Assembly (NCBI RefSeq): GCF_002940205.1
Contig: NZ_MDSK01000007.1
Location: 62,001-126,000 of the forward strand
Length of the DNA: 64,000 nucleotides
Origin: Xanthomonas arboricola pv. guizotiae
Lineage (GTDB): Bacteria > Pseudomonadota > Gammaproteobacteria > Xanthomonadales > Xanthomonadaceae
Direction of reading: 5' to 3'
The notes beneath the pieces were generated by a model that saw nothing but the letters and a program-made list of their open reading frames with translations, searched no databases and was not told where the DNA came from. Position 1 is the first letter of the stretch, and each line of letters opens with the position of its first letter. Position numbers and translations under genes: made by a program. Of this stretch, positions 56,283 to 64,000 are shown piece after piece.

Positions 56283-56840
56283 TCAGCGCGACGGCGCGTT
56301 GAGCTCGCGTTCGATTGCCGCCAATACGCTCGGATCGTCCGGCTTGATCTTGCTGGGGAACTGCGCCACCACCCGTCCATTGCGACCGATCAGATACTTG
56401 TGGAAGTTCCAGCCCGGCGCCACGTCAGTGGCCTGCGTCAGGCGCTGATACAGCGGCGTGGCCTGCGCACCCAGTACATGCACCTTCTCAAACATCGGGA
56501 ACTTGACGCCATAGGTCAGCGTGCAGAATTCCTGGATCTGTTTCTCAGATCCGGGTTCCTGGCCCTGGAAGTCGTTCGAAGGGAAGCCCAGCACGGTGAA
56601 GCCGCGGCTGCCGAAACGCTGATTGAGCGCTTCGAGACCTTCGTACTGCGGGGTGAAGCCGCACTTGCTGGCGGTATTGACCACCATGACGACCTTGCCG
56701 CCGTAGGTACGGTTCAGGTTGATTGGCGCCTTGCCGGCCAGCGGCCGGTAGTCCAGATCCAGCAGCGGCGCGCCGGCGGCCAGCGCCGAGACGGAGAAAA
56801 AGCCAGCGAATACAACGACCAGCAGACGCTTGAGCAACAT
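56283..56840 (-). CDS. Exported glutathione peroxidase-family protein
   Basis: A 185-residue peroxidase with an N-terminal signal (RLLVVVFAGFFSVSALA then AGAPLL). The Cys form of the active site is in NTASKCGFTPQYEGLEAL, with Gln in GFPSNDFQGQEPGSE and Trp-Asn in PGWNFHKYLIG, so the catalytic tetrad is complete. Family members usually act in the cytosol. The signal suggests action in the periplasm, probably using a thioredoxin-like donor rather than glutathione. Divergent from the YtrA operon. Confidence 0.88.
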   Translation of the reverse strand: MLLKRLLVVVFAGFFSVSALAAGAPLLDLDYRPLAGKAPINLNRTYGGKVVMVVNTASKCGFTPQYEGLEALNQRFGSRGFTVLGFPSNDFQGQEPGSEKQIQEFCTLTYGVKFPMFEKVHVLGAQATPLYQRLTQATDVAPGWNFHKYLIGRNGRVVAQFPSKIKPDDPSVLAAIERELNAPSR

Positions 56841-56909
56841 GAGCGATCCCTTTCGATAGTTCCGGCCACCCACCGACGCGGGGTGCCATCAGTTGGGTAT
56901 GACAGGCAG

Positions 56910-56950
56910 TTGACTGCCTGCGTGTCGGTGTTATAGTTGAATACAACACC
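56910..56950 (+). promoter_or_regulatory. Promoter and operator of the GntR/ABC operon
   Basis: A sigma70-like promoter is visible: TTGACT (56910-56915), 16 bases, TATAGT (56932-56937). The -35 lies in the perfect inverted repeat CAGGCAGTTGACTGCCTG (56903-56920), and the -10 lies in a second symmetric site running from GGTG (56927) to CACC (56950) with 16 bases between. The latter matches the GGTG-N16-CACC pattern I associate with YtrA-type GntR operators in Xanthomonas (from memory). A repressor bound there would cover the -10. Confidence 0.78.
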
Positions 56951-56974
56951 AGTCATCCAACGCAGGGGGAAAGC

Positions 56975-57223
56975 ATGAACAGCACACGCTTCACGCGGCC
57001 AGCTCCATTGCTGCTGTTCGGCAGCGCCCTGTTCGCCATTGGTTGCCTGGGAGCCGCTTCCAGTCAGGTCACGGAGTCCGGCGCCGATTATGGCGTGTCG
57101 GAGGCGGTTACGGAAAACGCGACAACTCCCCCCGAAGCACGTGCCCGGCCCGCCCGGCATCTGCGCGCTTCGCTGTCGATGCCCTATTTCTCCTTCGCGC
57201 AGGCTCTGCGCCCACGGAGCTGA
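56975..57223 (+). CDS. Small exported hypothetical protein, first gene of the GntR/ABC operon
   Basis: An 82-residue protein with a hydrophobic N-terminus (PLLLFGSALFAIGCLGAASS), perhaps a lipoprotein signal with Cys24. An Ala/Glu-rich middle and an Arg-rich tail follow. No family recognised. It starts 25 bases after the operator and its stop is two bases before the GntR start (TGACCATG), so it is very likely translated with that gene. Poor complexity in the tail leaves some doubt. Confidence 0.55.
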   Translation: MNSTRFTRPAPLLLFGSALFAIGCLGAASSQVTESGADYGVSEAVTENATTPPEARARPARHLRASLSMPYFSFAQALRPRS

Positions 57224-57225
57224 CC

Positions 57226-57588
57226 ATGAACGACATCCAATGGAGCGACGGCGCTCCCATCTACCGCCAACTCAAGGAACGGGTGATTGCCATGATGCTC
57301 GACGGAATCCTCAAGCCTGGCGACGCCCTGCCCTCGGTACGCCAAGTAGCAGCCGACTACCAACTCAATCCCATCACCGTCTCGCGCGCCTACCAGGAAC
57401 TGGCCGACGAGAACCTGGTGGAGAAACGCCGCGGCCTGGGCATGTTCATGACCCCGGAGGCCGCGCAGAAATTGCGCGGCAGCGAGCGCGAGCGTTTCCT
57501 GAATGAAGAATGGCCCGCAGTGCTGGAACGCATCCAGCGTCTGGGACTGTCCATCGACGATCTGTTGCCACAGGGAAAAACACCATGA
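57226..57588 (+). CDS. YtrA-type GntR repressor
   Basis: A 120-residue GntR regulator of the short YtrA class: a winged helix (PIYRQLKERVIAMMLDGILK, PGDALPSVRQVAADYQLNPI, TVSRAYQELADENLVEKRRG) plus a brief C-terminal helical tail for dimerisation, without a ligand domain. Such regulators usually control a linked ABC transporter. Its stop overlaps the ATPase start (ATGA), and the palindromic site upstream of the operon fits autorepression. Confidence 0.9.
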   Translation: MNDIQWSDGAPIYRQLKERVIAMMLDGILKPGDALPSVRQVAADYQLNPITVSRAYQELADENLVEKRRGLGMFMTPEAAQKLRGSERERFLNEEWPAVLERIQRLGLSIDDLLPQGKTP

Positions 57589-58460
57589 CCGCCGTCTCCT
57601 CCGACCATGTGGTCGACGCACGTGGCCTGCGCAAGGCTTACAAGCATCGGCTCGCGCTGGACAACACCAGCTTCACCATCGCCGCCGGGCGCATCGTCGG
57701 CCTGATCGGCCCCAACGGCGCCGGCAAGACCACTGCGCTCAAGGCGGTGCTGGGGCTGACCGATTTCGATGGCGAACTGAGCGTGCTCGGCATGGATCCG
57801 CGTACCCAGCGCAACGCGCTGATGAACGAGGTCTGCTTCATCGCCGACGTGGCGGTACTGCCGCGCTGGCTGCGGGTCGGCGAGGCGATCGACTTCGTCG
57901 CCGGCGTGCACCCGCGCTTCGATCGCGCCAAGTGCGAGCGCTTCCTGGCCAATACCCAGCTCAACCGCAAGTCGCGGGTGCGCGAACTGTCCAAGGGCAT
58001 GATCGTGCAGCTGCACCTGGCGCTGGTGATGGCCATCGATGCCCGCATCCTGGTGCTGGACGAACCCACCCTGGGCCTGGACATCCTGTATCGCAAGCAG
58101 TTCTACCAGCGCCTGCTGGAGGACTACTTCGACGAGCAGAAGACCATCATCGTCACCACCCACCAGGTCGAAGAGATCGAACACATCCTCACCGATGTGA
58201 TGTTCATCCGCGACGGCCGCATCGTGCTGACCGCCGACATGGAAAACGTGGCCGAGCGCTACACCGAAGTGCTGGTGGGTGCCGAGCATCTCGACGCCGC
58301 CAGAGGCCTGCAGCCGATCGACGAGCGCAGCCTGCCGTTCGGCAAGACCGTGATGCTGTTCGATGGCGTGCCGAAAGCGCAGCTCGCCCGTGTGGGCGAA
58401 ACCCGCAATCCCGGCCTTGCCGACCTGTTCGTTGCGGTCATGAAGGGGACCTACGCATGA
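57585..58460 (+). CDS. ABC transporter ATP-binding protein of the YtrA operon
   Basis: A 291-residue ATPase. It has Walker A GLIGPNGAGKTTALKAVLGL, a signature LSKGMIVQLHLALVMA, Walker B ILVLDEPTLGLDILYR and the H-loop VTTHQVEEIEH. The domain resembles BcrA/YtrB-type exporters or envelope-stress ABC systems. A C-terminal tail of about 60 residues follows. It overlaps the GntR gene before it and the permease gene after it, each by four bases (ATGA). Confidence 0.92.
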   Translation: MTAVSSDHVVDARGLRKAYKHRLALDNTSFTIAAGRIVGLIGPNGAGKTTALKAVLGLTDFDGELSVLGMDPRTQRNALMNEVCFIADVAVLPRWLRVGEAIDFVAGVHPRFDRAKCERFLANTQLNRKSRVRELSKGMIVQLHLALVMAIDARILVLDEPTLGLDILYRKQFYQRLLEDYFDEQKTIIVTTHQVEEIEHILTDVMFIRDGRIVLTADMENVAERYTEVLVGAEHLDAARGLQPIDERSLPFGKTVMLFDGVPKAQLARVGETRNPGLADLFVAVMKGTYA

Positions 58461-59443
58461 ATGCACTCACCCACCAAGCCTCTCCCGCACGCACGTTCGG
58501 CTGGCTGCTCAAACGCGAGTACTGGGAACACCGCGGCGGTTTCGTCTGGGCACAGCTCATCACCGGCGGCATCGCGGTGTTCTTCGCGCTGCTGGGCGCG
58601 GTGATCGGCGCGATCAGCGCGCGTCGCAACATGATCGGCGACAGCATCACCATGGACGATCTGGCCGAATACACGCGCACCCTGGGCCAAGTTGGAGACG
58701 GCCTGCTGCTCGGCGGCATCGGCATCGCCTCGGTGGTCCTGGCGTTCGTGGTGTTCTTCTATTCGCTGGGCAGCCTGTACGACGACCGCCGCGACCGCAG
58801 CGTGCTGTTCTGGAAATCGCTGCCGGTGTCGGATGTGCAGACGGTGCTGTCCAAGGCCGCCTGGGCGCTGCTGCTGGCGCCGCTGATCGCCATCGCGATC
58901 GGCGTGCTGGTCGGCCTGGCCCTGTGGCTGATCGCCATCGTGGGCGCCTCGATCGCCGGCGTGCCCAGCCCCTGGGCACTGGCGACCCATTCGCACCCGT
59001 TCTCGCTGCTGTGGCTGTTGCTCAAGACCGTGCCGATGAGCCTGCTATGGGCGTTGCCGACGGTGGGCTGGCTGATGTTCTGCTCGGCCTGGGCCACCAG
59101 CAAGCCGTTCCTGTGGGCGGTGCTGTTCCCGCTGCTGGCCTGCGTGATGCTGAGCATCCTCTCGGCGATGCCGGGTATCTCGCTGCCGATCGGCTGGATC
59201 TGGTACATCGTCGGCTACCGCGGCCTGCTCAGCGCCCTGCCCGGCACCTGGTCGCCGCGTGCGGTCAGCGGCAACCTCGACAGCAGCGCGATGCAGAACC
59301 CCAGCGATCTGGTGCAGTGGGCGCTGCAGCACACCGACAGCGCACTGGTCTACGGCAATCCGGACATCTGGATCGGCGCTGCAATCGGCGTTGTCCTGAT
59401 CGCCGCCTCCATCTACCTGCGCCGTCGGCGCTCCGAAGCCTGA
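58457..59443 (+). CDS. ABC transporter permease of the YtrA operon
   Basis: A 328-residue inner-membrane protein with about six hydrophobic helices (LITGGIAVFFALLGAVIGAI, GIGIASVVLAFVVFFYSLGS, PLIAIAIGVLVGLALWLIAI and others). The LYDDRRDRSVLFWKSLPVSD loop after helix 2 is characteristic of ABC-2-type permeases in these operons. It forms the transporter with the preceding ATPase. Whether it exports or extracts a substrate is unknown. Confidence 0.87.
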   Translation: MNALTHQASPARTFGWLLKREYWEHRGGFVWAQLITGGIAVFFALLGAVIGAISARRNMIGDSITMDDLAEYTRTLGQVGDGLLLGGIGIASVVLAFVVFFYSLGSLYDDRRDRSVLFWKSLPVSDVQTVLSKAAWALLLAPLIAIAIGVLVGLALWLIAIVGASIAGVPSPWALATHSHPFSLLWLLLKTVPMSLLWALPTVGWLMFCSAWATSKPFLWAVLFPLLACVMLSILSAMPGISLPIGWIWYIVGYRGLLSALPGTWSPRAVSGNLDSSAMQNPSDLVQWALQHTDSALVYGNPDIWIGAAIGVVLIAASIYLRRRRSEA

Positions 59444-59453
59444 AGGACATCCC

Positions 59454-60278
59454 ATGCGTCGTCTGCTGAGTCTGGCCATCCTGTTCGCCGTGCCCGGCGC
59501 TGCGTTTGCCGAGGAGCAATGCAAGTTCTCCGAACCGCGCAGCCTGGAGTTGAAGCTGGGCGGAGTGAAGTCGGTGTTGTTCGAGGTCGGCTCCAACGAC
59601 CTGCATCTGGACGCCGCGCCGGGCAACGGCGGGCGCCTGGGCGGCCGTGCCTGCGCCGCCAGGGCCGAGCTGCTCAAGGGCCTGACCGTCACCCAGAAGC
59701 GGGTCGGCGACAAGCTGGTGGTGACGCTGGCCGACGACCGCCCACTGCGCATCTCCATCGGCGACAGCTACGCGTACCTGGACCTGCGCGGCAGCGTGCC
59801 GGACACGCTGCTGGTGCAGTTCGACGTGGGCTCCGGTGACGCCGAGATCAGCGGCGCTGCCGCCGTGAGTGCCGATGTCGGTTCCGGCGACATGGCCATC
59901 CGCCGCACCAGGGGCCGGGTCACCGCCAAGGTCGGTTCCGGCGATATCGAACTGGAAGAGATGGGGTCGCTGCGCGTGCTGGCGGTCGGCTCGGGCGATC
60001 TCAAGGCCAGGCAGGTGCGTGGCGCGGCAGAGGTCGGCAAGGTCGGTTCGGGCGACGTCAAGCTGCGCGGCGTTGCAGGCAACGTCAAGTTCGGCACGAT
60101 CGGCTCCGGCGACGTCGACATCGACGATGTGCAAGGCGATGTCGGCGTGGAAGCGGTCAACTCCGGCGCCCTGAGCGTGCACAAGGTGCGCGGCGACGTC
60201 AGCGTCGCGCGCAAGGGCAGCGGCGATATCGACGTCGGCGATGTGGCCGGCAGCACCCGCGTGCCGACCGACAACTGA
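59454..60278 (+). CDS. Exported VGSGD-repeat protein (DUF4097/DUF2807-like solenoid)
   Basis: A 274-residue protein with a signal peptide (LLSLAILFAVPGAAFA). From about residue 45 there are repeating units of 17-19 residues beginning with V/I-G-S-G-D: FDVGSGDAEI, ADVGSGDMAI, AKVGSGDIEL, LAVGSGDLKA, GKVGSGDVKL, GTIGSGDVDI, with degenerate end units. The period fits a right-handed beta-solenoid like those of DUF4097/GIN-domain proteins. It is the fourth translated product of the YtrA operon (ten-base gap), probably periplasmic, and may be the partner or cargo of the ABC transporter. Confidence 0.8.
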   Translation: MRRLLSLAILFAVPGAAFAEEQCKFSEPRSLELKLGGVKSVLFEVGSNDLHLDAAPGNGGRLGGRACAARAELLKGLTVTQKRVGDKLVVTLADDRPLRISIGDSYAYLDLRGSVPDTLLVQFDVGSGDAEISGAAAVSADVGSGDMAIRRTRGRVTAKVGSGDIELEEMGSLRVLAVGSGDLKARQVRGAAEVGKVGSGDVKLRGVAGNVKFGTIGSGDVDIDDVQGDVGVEAVNSGALSVHKVRGDVSVARKGSGDIDVGDVAGSTRVPTDN

Positions 60279-60312
60279 CCGCTGCATTGACCATTCGAGA
60301 GGGGAACGGCTG

Positions 60313-60843
60313 ATGAAACTGTTGCTTTGTGCGGTATTGATGGGTGCGCTGCTGGTCGGTTGCGGCAAGTCCGAACCCACGGTCGTGGTGTCGGGCCAGA
60401 CCAACGCGAGCGGGGTGATCTTCAACGGCAAGAGCGTGACGCTCAAGCGTGACGGCCTGCCCGCGGCCACCATCGGCGCGGATGGCGCGCTCAGCATCGC
60501 CGGCAAGCCGGTGAGCCTGGACGATGCGCAGCGGCAGGCGATGCGCGGTTTCTACGGGCAGATCCGGGGCGTTGCCGAGAAAGGCATCGACATCGGCACG
60601 CAGGGCGCGGCCTTCGGTGCGCATGCCGCCGGCGAAGCGCTCAAGGGTGTGCTCAGCGGCAACACCGACCAGATCGGCGACAAGATCGAAGCGCAGGCGG
60701 ACACCTTCAAACACAAGGCGATGCAGATCTGCGATCAGCTGGCCAAGCTGCGCGACGCACAGGACGCCGCCGCGCAACTGGTGCCGGCATTCGCGCCGTA
60801 CTCGACCCTCACCCAGCACGATGTCGACGACTGCCGCCATTAG
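60313..60843 (+). CDS. DUF2884 (YggN-like) lipoprotein
   Basis: A 176-residue protein with a lipoprotein signal (LLCAVLMGALLVGCGKSE, lipid Cys about 17). The mature part has ATIGADGALSIAGKPVSL and FYGQIRGVAEKGIDIGTQGAAFG, resembling the YggN/DUF2884 family. It follows the VGSGD protein by 34 bases in the same direction, so probably belongs to the same transcript. Function unknown. Confidence 0.75.
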   Translation: MKLLLCAVLMGALLVGCGKSEPTVVVSGQTNASGVIFNGKSVTLKRDGLPAATIGADGALSIAGKPVSLDDAQRQAMRGFYGQIRGVAEKGIDIGTQGAAFGAHAAGEALKGVLSGNTDQIGDKIEAQADTFKHKAMQICDQLAKLRDAQDAAAQLVPAFAPYSTLTQHDVDDCRH

Positions 60844-61047
60844 GCGCGGCCCCGATCGCCGCTGCGCCCCCATCGACGGGCGCAGCGGCTGACCGCAACC
60901 GGATCGATCGTCACGCCGATTGCTGCGCGCACGCCAGGCACCCGATACCGCCTGCGACATCTTGTCCGCCGCGCGGTGTGCCGCAGGCGCCGGTGGGCTG
61001 GCCGGAGCGGGATTACACTAGTGCGCTTCCCTGAACCCGGCGACCCC

Positions 61048-61470
61048 ATGAACAAGTTGGTGATGCTCTGCATGGCGCTCCTGCTATGCGCCCTGACCGC
61101 CTGCGGCGACCAGTCGTCGCGGCGCGCCGAACGCGGCAAGCCGCGCGTCGCCATCACCACCCAGTCGGTGATGATCCGCCGCCCACCGGCCGCCAATGCG
61201 GAAATCACCCCCGACGGCACGCTGAAGATCGACGATATCGCGCTGCCGCAGAAAGAGCCGACGCGCGCCAAGTTGCAGCTGCTGTTCGGGCACCTGCAGA
61301 TGCTGCGCCAGCAGGCCGTCAACGAGGCTGGCGCGGATCCGGAATACAAGTCGATCAAGCTGACCGCCACGCCGGAGATCCAGAAGCTCAGCGGCGAATT
61401 GCTGGATGAAATCCCGTCGCTGCAGCCGTATCGCGAAAGCTTCGGCAACGTGCAGGCCGAGCGGCACTGA
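61048..61470 (+). CDS. Small lipoprotein of unknown function
   Basis: A 140-residue protein with a lipoprotein signal (LCMALLLCALTACGDQSS). Its body (EITPDGTLKIDDIALPQ, LFGHLQMLRQQAVNEAG) echoes the start of DUF2884 proteins, such as the gene just upstream. It could be a short paralogue. A 204-base gap precedes it, so it may have its own promoter. A 68-bp palindrome lies between it and convergent fumC. Confidence 0.7.
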   Translation: MNKLVMLCMALLLCALTACGDQSSRRAERGKPRVAITTQSVMIRRPPAANAEITPDGTLKIDDIALPQKEPTRAKLQLLFGHLQMLRQQAVNEAGADPEYKSIKLTATPEIQKLSGELLDEIPSLQPYRESFGNVQAERH

Positions 61471-61504
61471 GTCCCGGCGACGCCGCAGATTCGCGCAAAG
61501 CCGT

Positions 61505-61572
61505 GTAGGAGCGCACCTGGGCGCGACGGGGCGTTGTCGATAAAGCCCCATCGCGCCCAGGTGCGCTCCTAC
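61505..61572. repeat. 68-bp imperfect palindrome, GTAGGAGCGCACC family, copy 2
   Basis: Same length and outer arms as the copy at 46731-46798 (GTAGGAGCGCACCTGGGCGCGA at both ends), with three mismatches between the halves. It also lies between convergent genes and probably serves as a two-way terminator. Confidence 0.9.
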
Positions 61573-61590
61573 GCACGCACGCTGCGGTGG

Positions 61591-62997
61591 TCAGCCACCG
61601 CCGCCCGTGCTGCCGGCCTGGATGCCACCGCGGGTCAGCGCAGCCGGATCCAGCAAACGGCGCAGATCCGCCTCGCCGAGCCCACTGTCTTCCAGTGCCA
61701 CGTCCAGCACCGGGCGCTGTTCCTTGTAGGCACGCTTGGCGATCGCCGCGGCCTTCTCGTAGCCGATGATCGGGTTGAGCGCGGTGACCAGGATCGGATT
61801 GCGGTCCAGCGCCTCGCGCACGCGCTCCTGGCGCACCTTCAACCCGGCAATCGCGCTATCGGCCAGCAGCCGCGCCACATTGCCCAGCAAGTTGATCGAA
61901 TCCAGCAGGTTGTAGGCGATCAACGGCAGCGTCACGTTCAACTGGAAGTTGCCGGTCTGCCCGGCCACGGTGATCGCGGTATGGTGGCCGATCACCTGCG
62001 CGCAGGCCATCACGGTGGCTTCGGGAATCACCGGGTTGACCTTGCCCGGCATGATCGAACTACCCGGCTGCAGTGCCGGCAACTCGATCTCGCCCAGCCC
62101 GGCCAGGGGGCCGGCATTCATCCAGCGCAAGTCATTTGCGATCTTGATCAATGCCACCGCCAGCGCATTGAGCTGACCGGACAGCTCCACCGCATCGTCC
62201 TGCGCAGCCAGGCTTTCGAACTTGTTGTCGGCACTCTCGAACTTGAACTTGCTCAAGCCCGACAAGGCCTTGGCCACCTTGCCGCCAAAACGCGGATCGG
62301 CATTGATGCCGGTGCCGATCGCGGTGCCGCCCAACGGCAGCCGCCGCAGGCGCTTGAGGGCATCGTCGATGCGCTCCTGCGCCGAACTCAGCTGCGCCGA
62401 CCATGCACCGAATTCCTGGCCGAAGGTCAGCGGCATCGCATCCATCAGATGCGTGCGCCCGGTCTTGACGACCTTGTCCAGCCCCTTGCCGCGCTTGTCG
62501 ATGGTCTTGCGCAGATGCTTGAGCGCCGGCTGCAGGTGTTCCTGCACCGCCAGCAACGCCGACACCCGGATCGCGGTGGGCACCACGTCGTTGGAACTCT
62601 GGCCGAGATTGACGTGATCGTTGGGATGCACCGCGTCCTTGCCGGCGCGCGTGGCCAGCGTGGCGATCACCTCGTTGGCATTCATGTTGGACGAGGTGCC
62701 CGAGCCGGTCTGGTAGACGTCGATCGGAAACTGCGCGTCATACGCGCCGTCGGCGACCTGCAGCGCCGCGTCCTGCACGGCCTTGCCGATCGACTTGGGC
62801 AGCAGCCCGAGCTCGGCATTGACGCCGGCCGCAGCAGCCTTGATCAGCCCCAGCGCACGGATGAAGCCGCGCGGCAGCGGCTGGCCGGACACCGGGAAAT
62901 TCTGCACGGCACGCTGGGTCTGCGCGCCCCACAAGGCATCGGCAGGCACCTGCAGCTCGCCCATGCTGTCGTGTTCGGTCCTGAAACGTTCGCTCAT
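61591..62997 (-). CDS. fumC: Fumarate hydratase class II
   Basis: A 468-residue oxygen-stable fumarase of the citric acid cycle. The family signature GSSIMPGKVNPV is intact, with GSGTSSNMNANEV and GRTHLMDAMPLTFGQEF as further active-site blocks and the second-site region VHPNDHVNLGQSSND. The length is normal. The ATG at 62997 matches the family start (MSERFRTEHDSMGE). A C-terminal extension (GGIQAGSTGGGG) is glycine-rich. Confidence 0.96.
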   Translation of the reverse strand: MSERFRTEHDSMGELQVPADALWGAQTQRAVQNFPVSGQPLPRGFIRALGLIKAAAAGVNAELGLLPKSIGKAVQDAALQVADGAYDAQFPIDVYQTGSGTSSNMNANEVIATLATRAGKDAVHPNDHVNLGQSSNDVVPTAIRVSALLAVQEHLQPALKHLRKTIDKRGKGLDKVVKTGRTHLMDAMPLTFGQEFGAWSAQLSSAQERIDDALKRLRRLPLGGTAIGTGINADPRFGGKVAKALSGLSKFKFESADNKFESLAAQDDAVELSGQLNALAVALIKIANDLRWMNAGPLAGLGEIELPALQPGSSIMPGKVNPVIPEATVMACAQVIGHHTAITVAGQTGNFQLNVTLPLIAYNLLDSINLLGNVARLLADSAIAGLKVRQERVREALDRNPILVTALNPIIGYEKAAAIAKRAYKEQRPVLDVALEDSGLGEADLRRLLDPAALTRGGIQAGSTGGGG

Positions 62998-63286
62998 CTG
63001 CACTCTCCGCACATGGTTGGTTTGTGGTGATGGATGGCTGGCAGCGGGCGCACCCACGCTGGCGAGGCTGCCTACGATACTCGCTCGCGGCGTTGCGACC
63101 GTGTCGTCGCAAGCCGTGGGCTAGACTGCCCAATGATCCATACGAGGTACCACGCCGCCATGGGCGACGACCCTGACTGTAGAAACGCATCGTTTGCGTC
63201 TTGCTTGCTTGCACACCGCCCCGGCACTTGCGCGCAGCGGCTGACACGCAGCGTCAACGCTGTTACGCGACAAGGGGGCCGACGCC

Positions 63287-64000
63287 ATGTTGGGTAATGT
63301 GCTGCTGTTGTTCGTCGCACTGCTGCTGGTGCTGTTGAACGGCTTCTTCGTCGCCGCCGAGTTCGCGCTGGTCAAGTTGCGCCACACGCAGGCGGTGGGC
63401 CTGGCGCAGAACAACGGTTGGCGTGGGCGGTTGTTGCTCGGGGTCCATGCGCATCTGGATGCCTACCTGTCGGCGTGCCAGCTCGGCATCACCCTGGCCT
63501 CGCTCGGCCTGGGCTGGGTCGGCGAGCCGGCCTTCGCGCATCTGCTGCAGCCGCTGTTCGACACCGCAGGCCTGGCGCCGGAAGCGGCGCAGTTCACCGC
63601 ACTGGCGATCGCCTTCAGCCTGATTTCATTCCTGCACATCGTGCTGGGCGAACTGGCGCCCAAGACCATGGCGATCCGCCGCCCGGAGCGGATGTCGCTG
63701 TGGACCGCCGCGCCGCTCTACGTGTTCTATTGGCTGATGTACCCGGCGATCTGGGTGCTCAACACCAGCGCCAACCGCCTGCTGCGGGTGCTGGGCTGGG
63801 GCGATGTGGAACACCAGTCGCATCGCTACTCGCGCGAGGAACTGATGCTGATCGTCGGCCGCCAGGATCCCAACGCCGCCACGCCCGATCACGGGCTGGC
63901 CCTGATGAGCCACGCGCTGGAACTGCCCGACCTGGTTGCCGGCGACCTGATGCGCCCGCGCGAGCACCTGCGCAGCCTGCGCGAAGGCATGACGCTGGAA
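63287..64000 (+). CDS. CNNM/CorC-type membrane protein, N-terminal part (3' end outside window)
   Basis: 238 residues of a hemolysin C/CorC-family protein are visible. DUF21 (CNNM) membrane segments begin with LLLFVALLLVLLNGFFVAAEFALVK, and LGELAPKTMAIRRPERMS and YWLMYPAIWVLN are diagnostic. The sequence then enters the CBS-domain region (ALELPDLVAGDLMRPREHL), where the window ends. Such proteins are linked to magnesium/cobalt efflux. The ATG at 63287 gives the family N-terminus. Confidence 0.9.
   Translation, partial: MLGNVLLLFVALLLVLLNGFFVAAEFALVKLRHTQAVGLAQNNGWRGRLLLGVHAHLDAYLSACQLGITLASLGLGWVGEPAFAHLLQPLFDTAGLAPEAAQFTALAIAFSLISFLHIVLGELAPKTMAIRRPERMSLWTAAPLYVFYWLMYPAIWVLNTSANRLLRVLGWGDVEHQSHRYSREELMLIVGRQDPNAATPDHGLALMSHALELPDLVAGDLMRPREHLRSLREGMTLE

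Noticed and set aside
57043..57588. A longer GntR protein starting at 57043
   Set aside because: The extra 61 residues overlap the small exported gene in another frame and lack any similarity to YtrA regulators, which begin close to the ATG at 57226.

Overview
The window is chromosomal DNA from a high-GC gammaproteobacterium, almost certainly a Xanthomonas. The reasons are the family content (OprP/OprO-type porin with tandem PstS, methionine synthase split over two genes next to an ArsR-methyltransferase regulator, YtrA-type GntR/ABC operon, DUF2461, DUF2058 and RcnB proteins), the dense GC-rich coding, and the abundance of short intergenic repeats typical of xanthomonads. Species cannot be fixed from the sequence alone. 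I see no insertion sequence, prophage, CRISPR array, plasmid gene or rRNA. About 60 genes or gene remnants and one tRNA are supported.

Layout. 1-12 kb: 3' end of sbcB, DUF2461 and DUF2939 proteins, an aminopropyltransferase-like protein coupled to a cytosolic 5'-nucleotidase, NAD kinase, rlmKL, a doubly frameshifted ABC-F gene, a methyltransferase, a GNAT protein, a small hydrolase and a MOSC protein. 11.9-18 kb: ampD, a DUF1684 lipoprotein, a sulfurtransferase coupled to a DUF1289-NUDIX fusion, an FKBP-like protein, enoyl-CoA hydratase, a small basic protein and nth. 18-21 kb: beta-carbonic anhydrase plus SulP transporter, probably a bicarbonate uptake pair. 21-29 kb: phosphate block (porin, two PstS, PstC, PstA, PstB, PhoU) with candidate Pho boxes. 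29-41 kb: RcnB-like protein, RNase T, a large propeller/GGDEF sensor, rlmB, a GFA-family gene killed by an amber codon, rnr, tRNA-Leu(CAG), a tandem SGNH hydrolase and an acyl-CoA dehydrogenase. 41.5-46.7 kb: methionine-cycle block (SahR-like ArsR-methyltransferase with a near-perfect 30-bp palindrome at its start, then the two halves of MetH). 46.8-51.5 kb: a four-gene lacI-transporter-fructokinase-epimerase operon that reads as a mannose-to-fructose-6-phosphate route, with an 18-bp perfect palindrome upstream. 51.6-57 kb: outer-membrane protein, DUF2058, slyX, ugd, FKBP and an exported glutathione peroxidase. 57-61.5 kb: YtrA-type GntR/ABC operon with a VGSGD-repeat protein and lipoproteins. 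61.5-64 kb: fumC and the start of a CNNM/CorC-type membrane protein.

The most unusual layer is the repeats. A palindromic element built on the heptad GGGAATC/GATTCCC lies between many genes. In the methionine block it has entered coding sequence: it encodes the C-terminal tail of the SahR-like protein, the first residues of MetH part 1, and an in-frame insert of about 27 residues inside MetH part 2. A second family, GTAGGAGCGCACC palindromes of exactly 68 bp, sits between convergent genes, one copy perfectly symmetrical. A third family (CCCTCATCCG..CTTCTCCCG) separates the two metH halves. Two genes look broken: the ABC-F ATPase by two single-base losses, and the GFA-family gene by an in-frame TAG.
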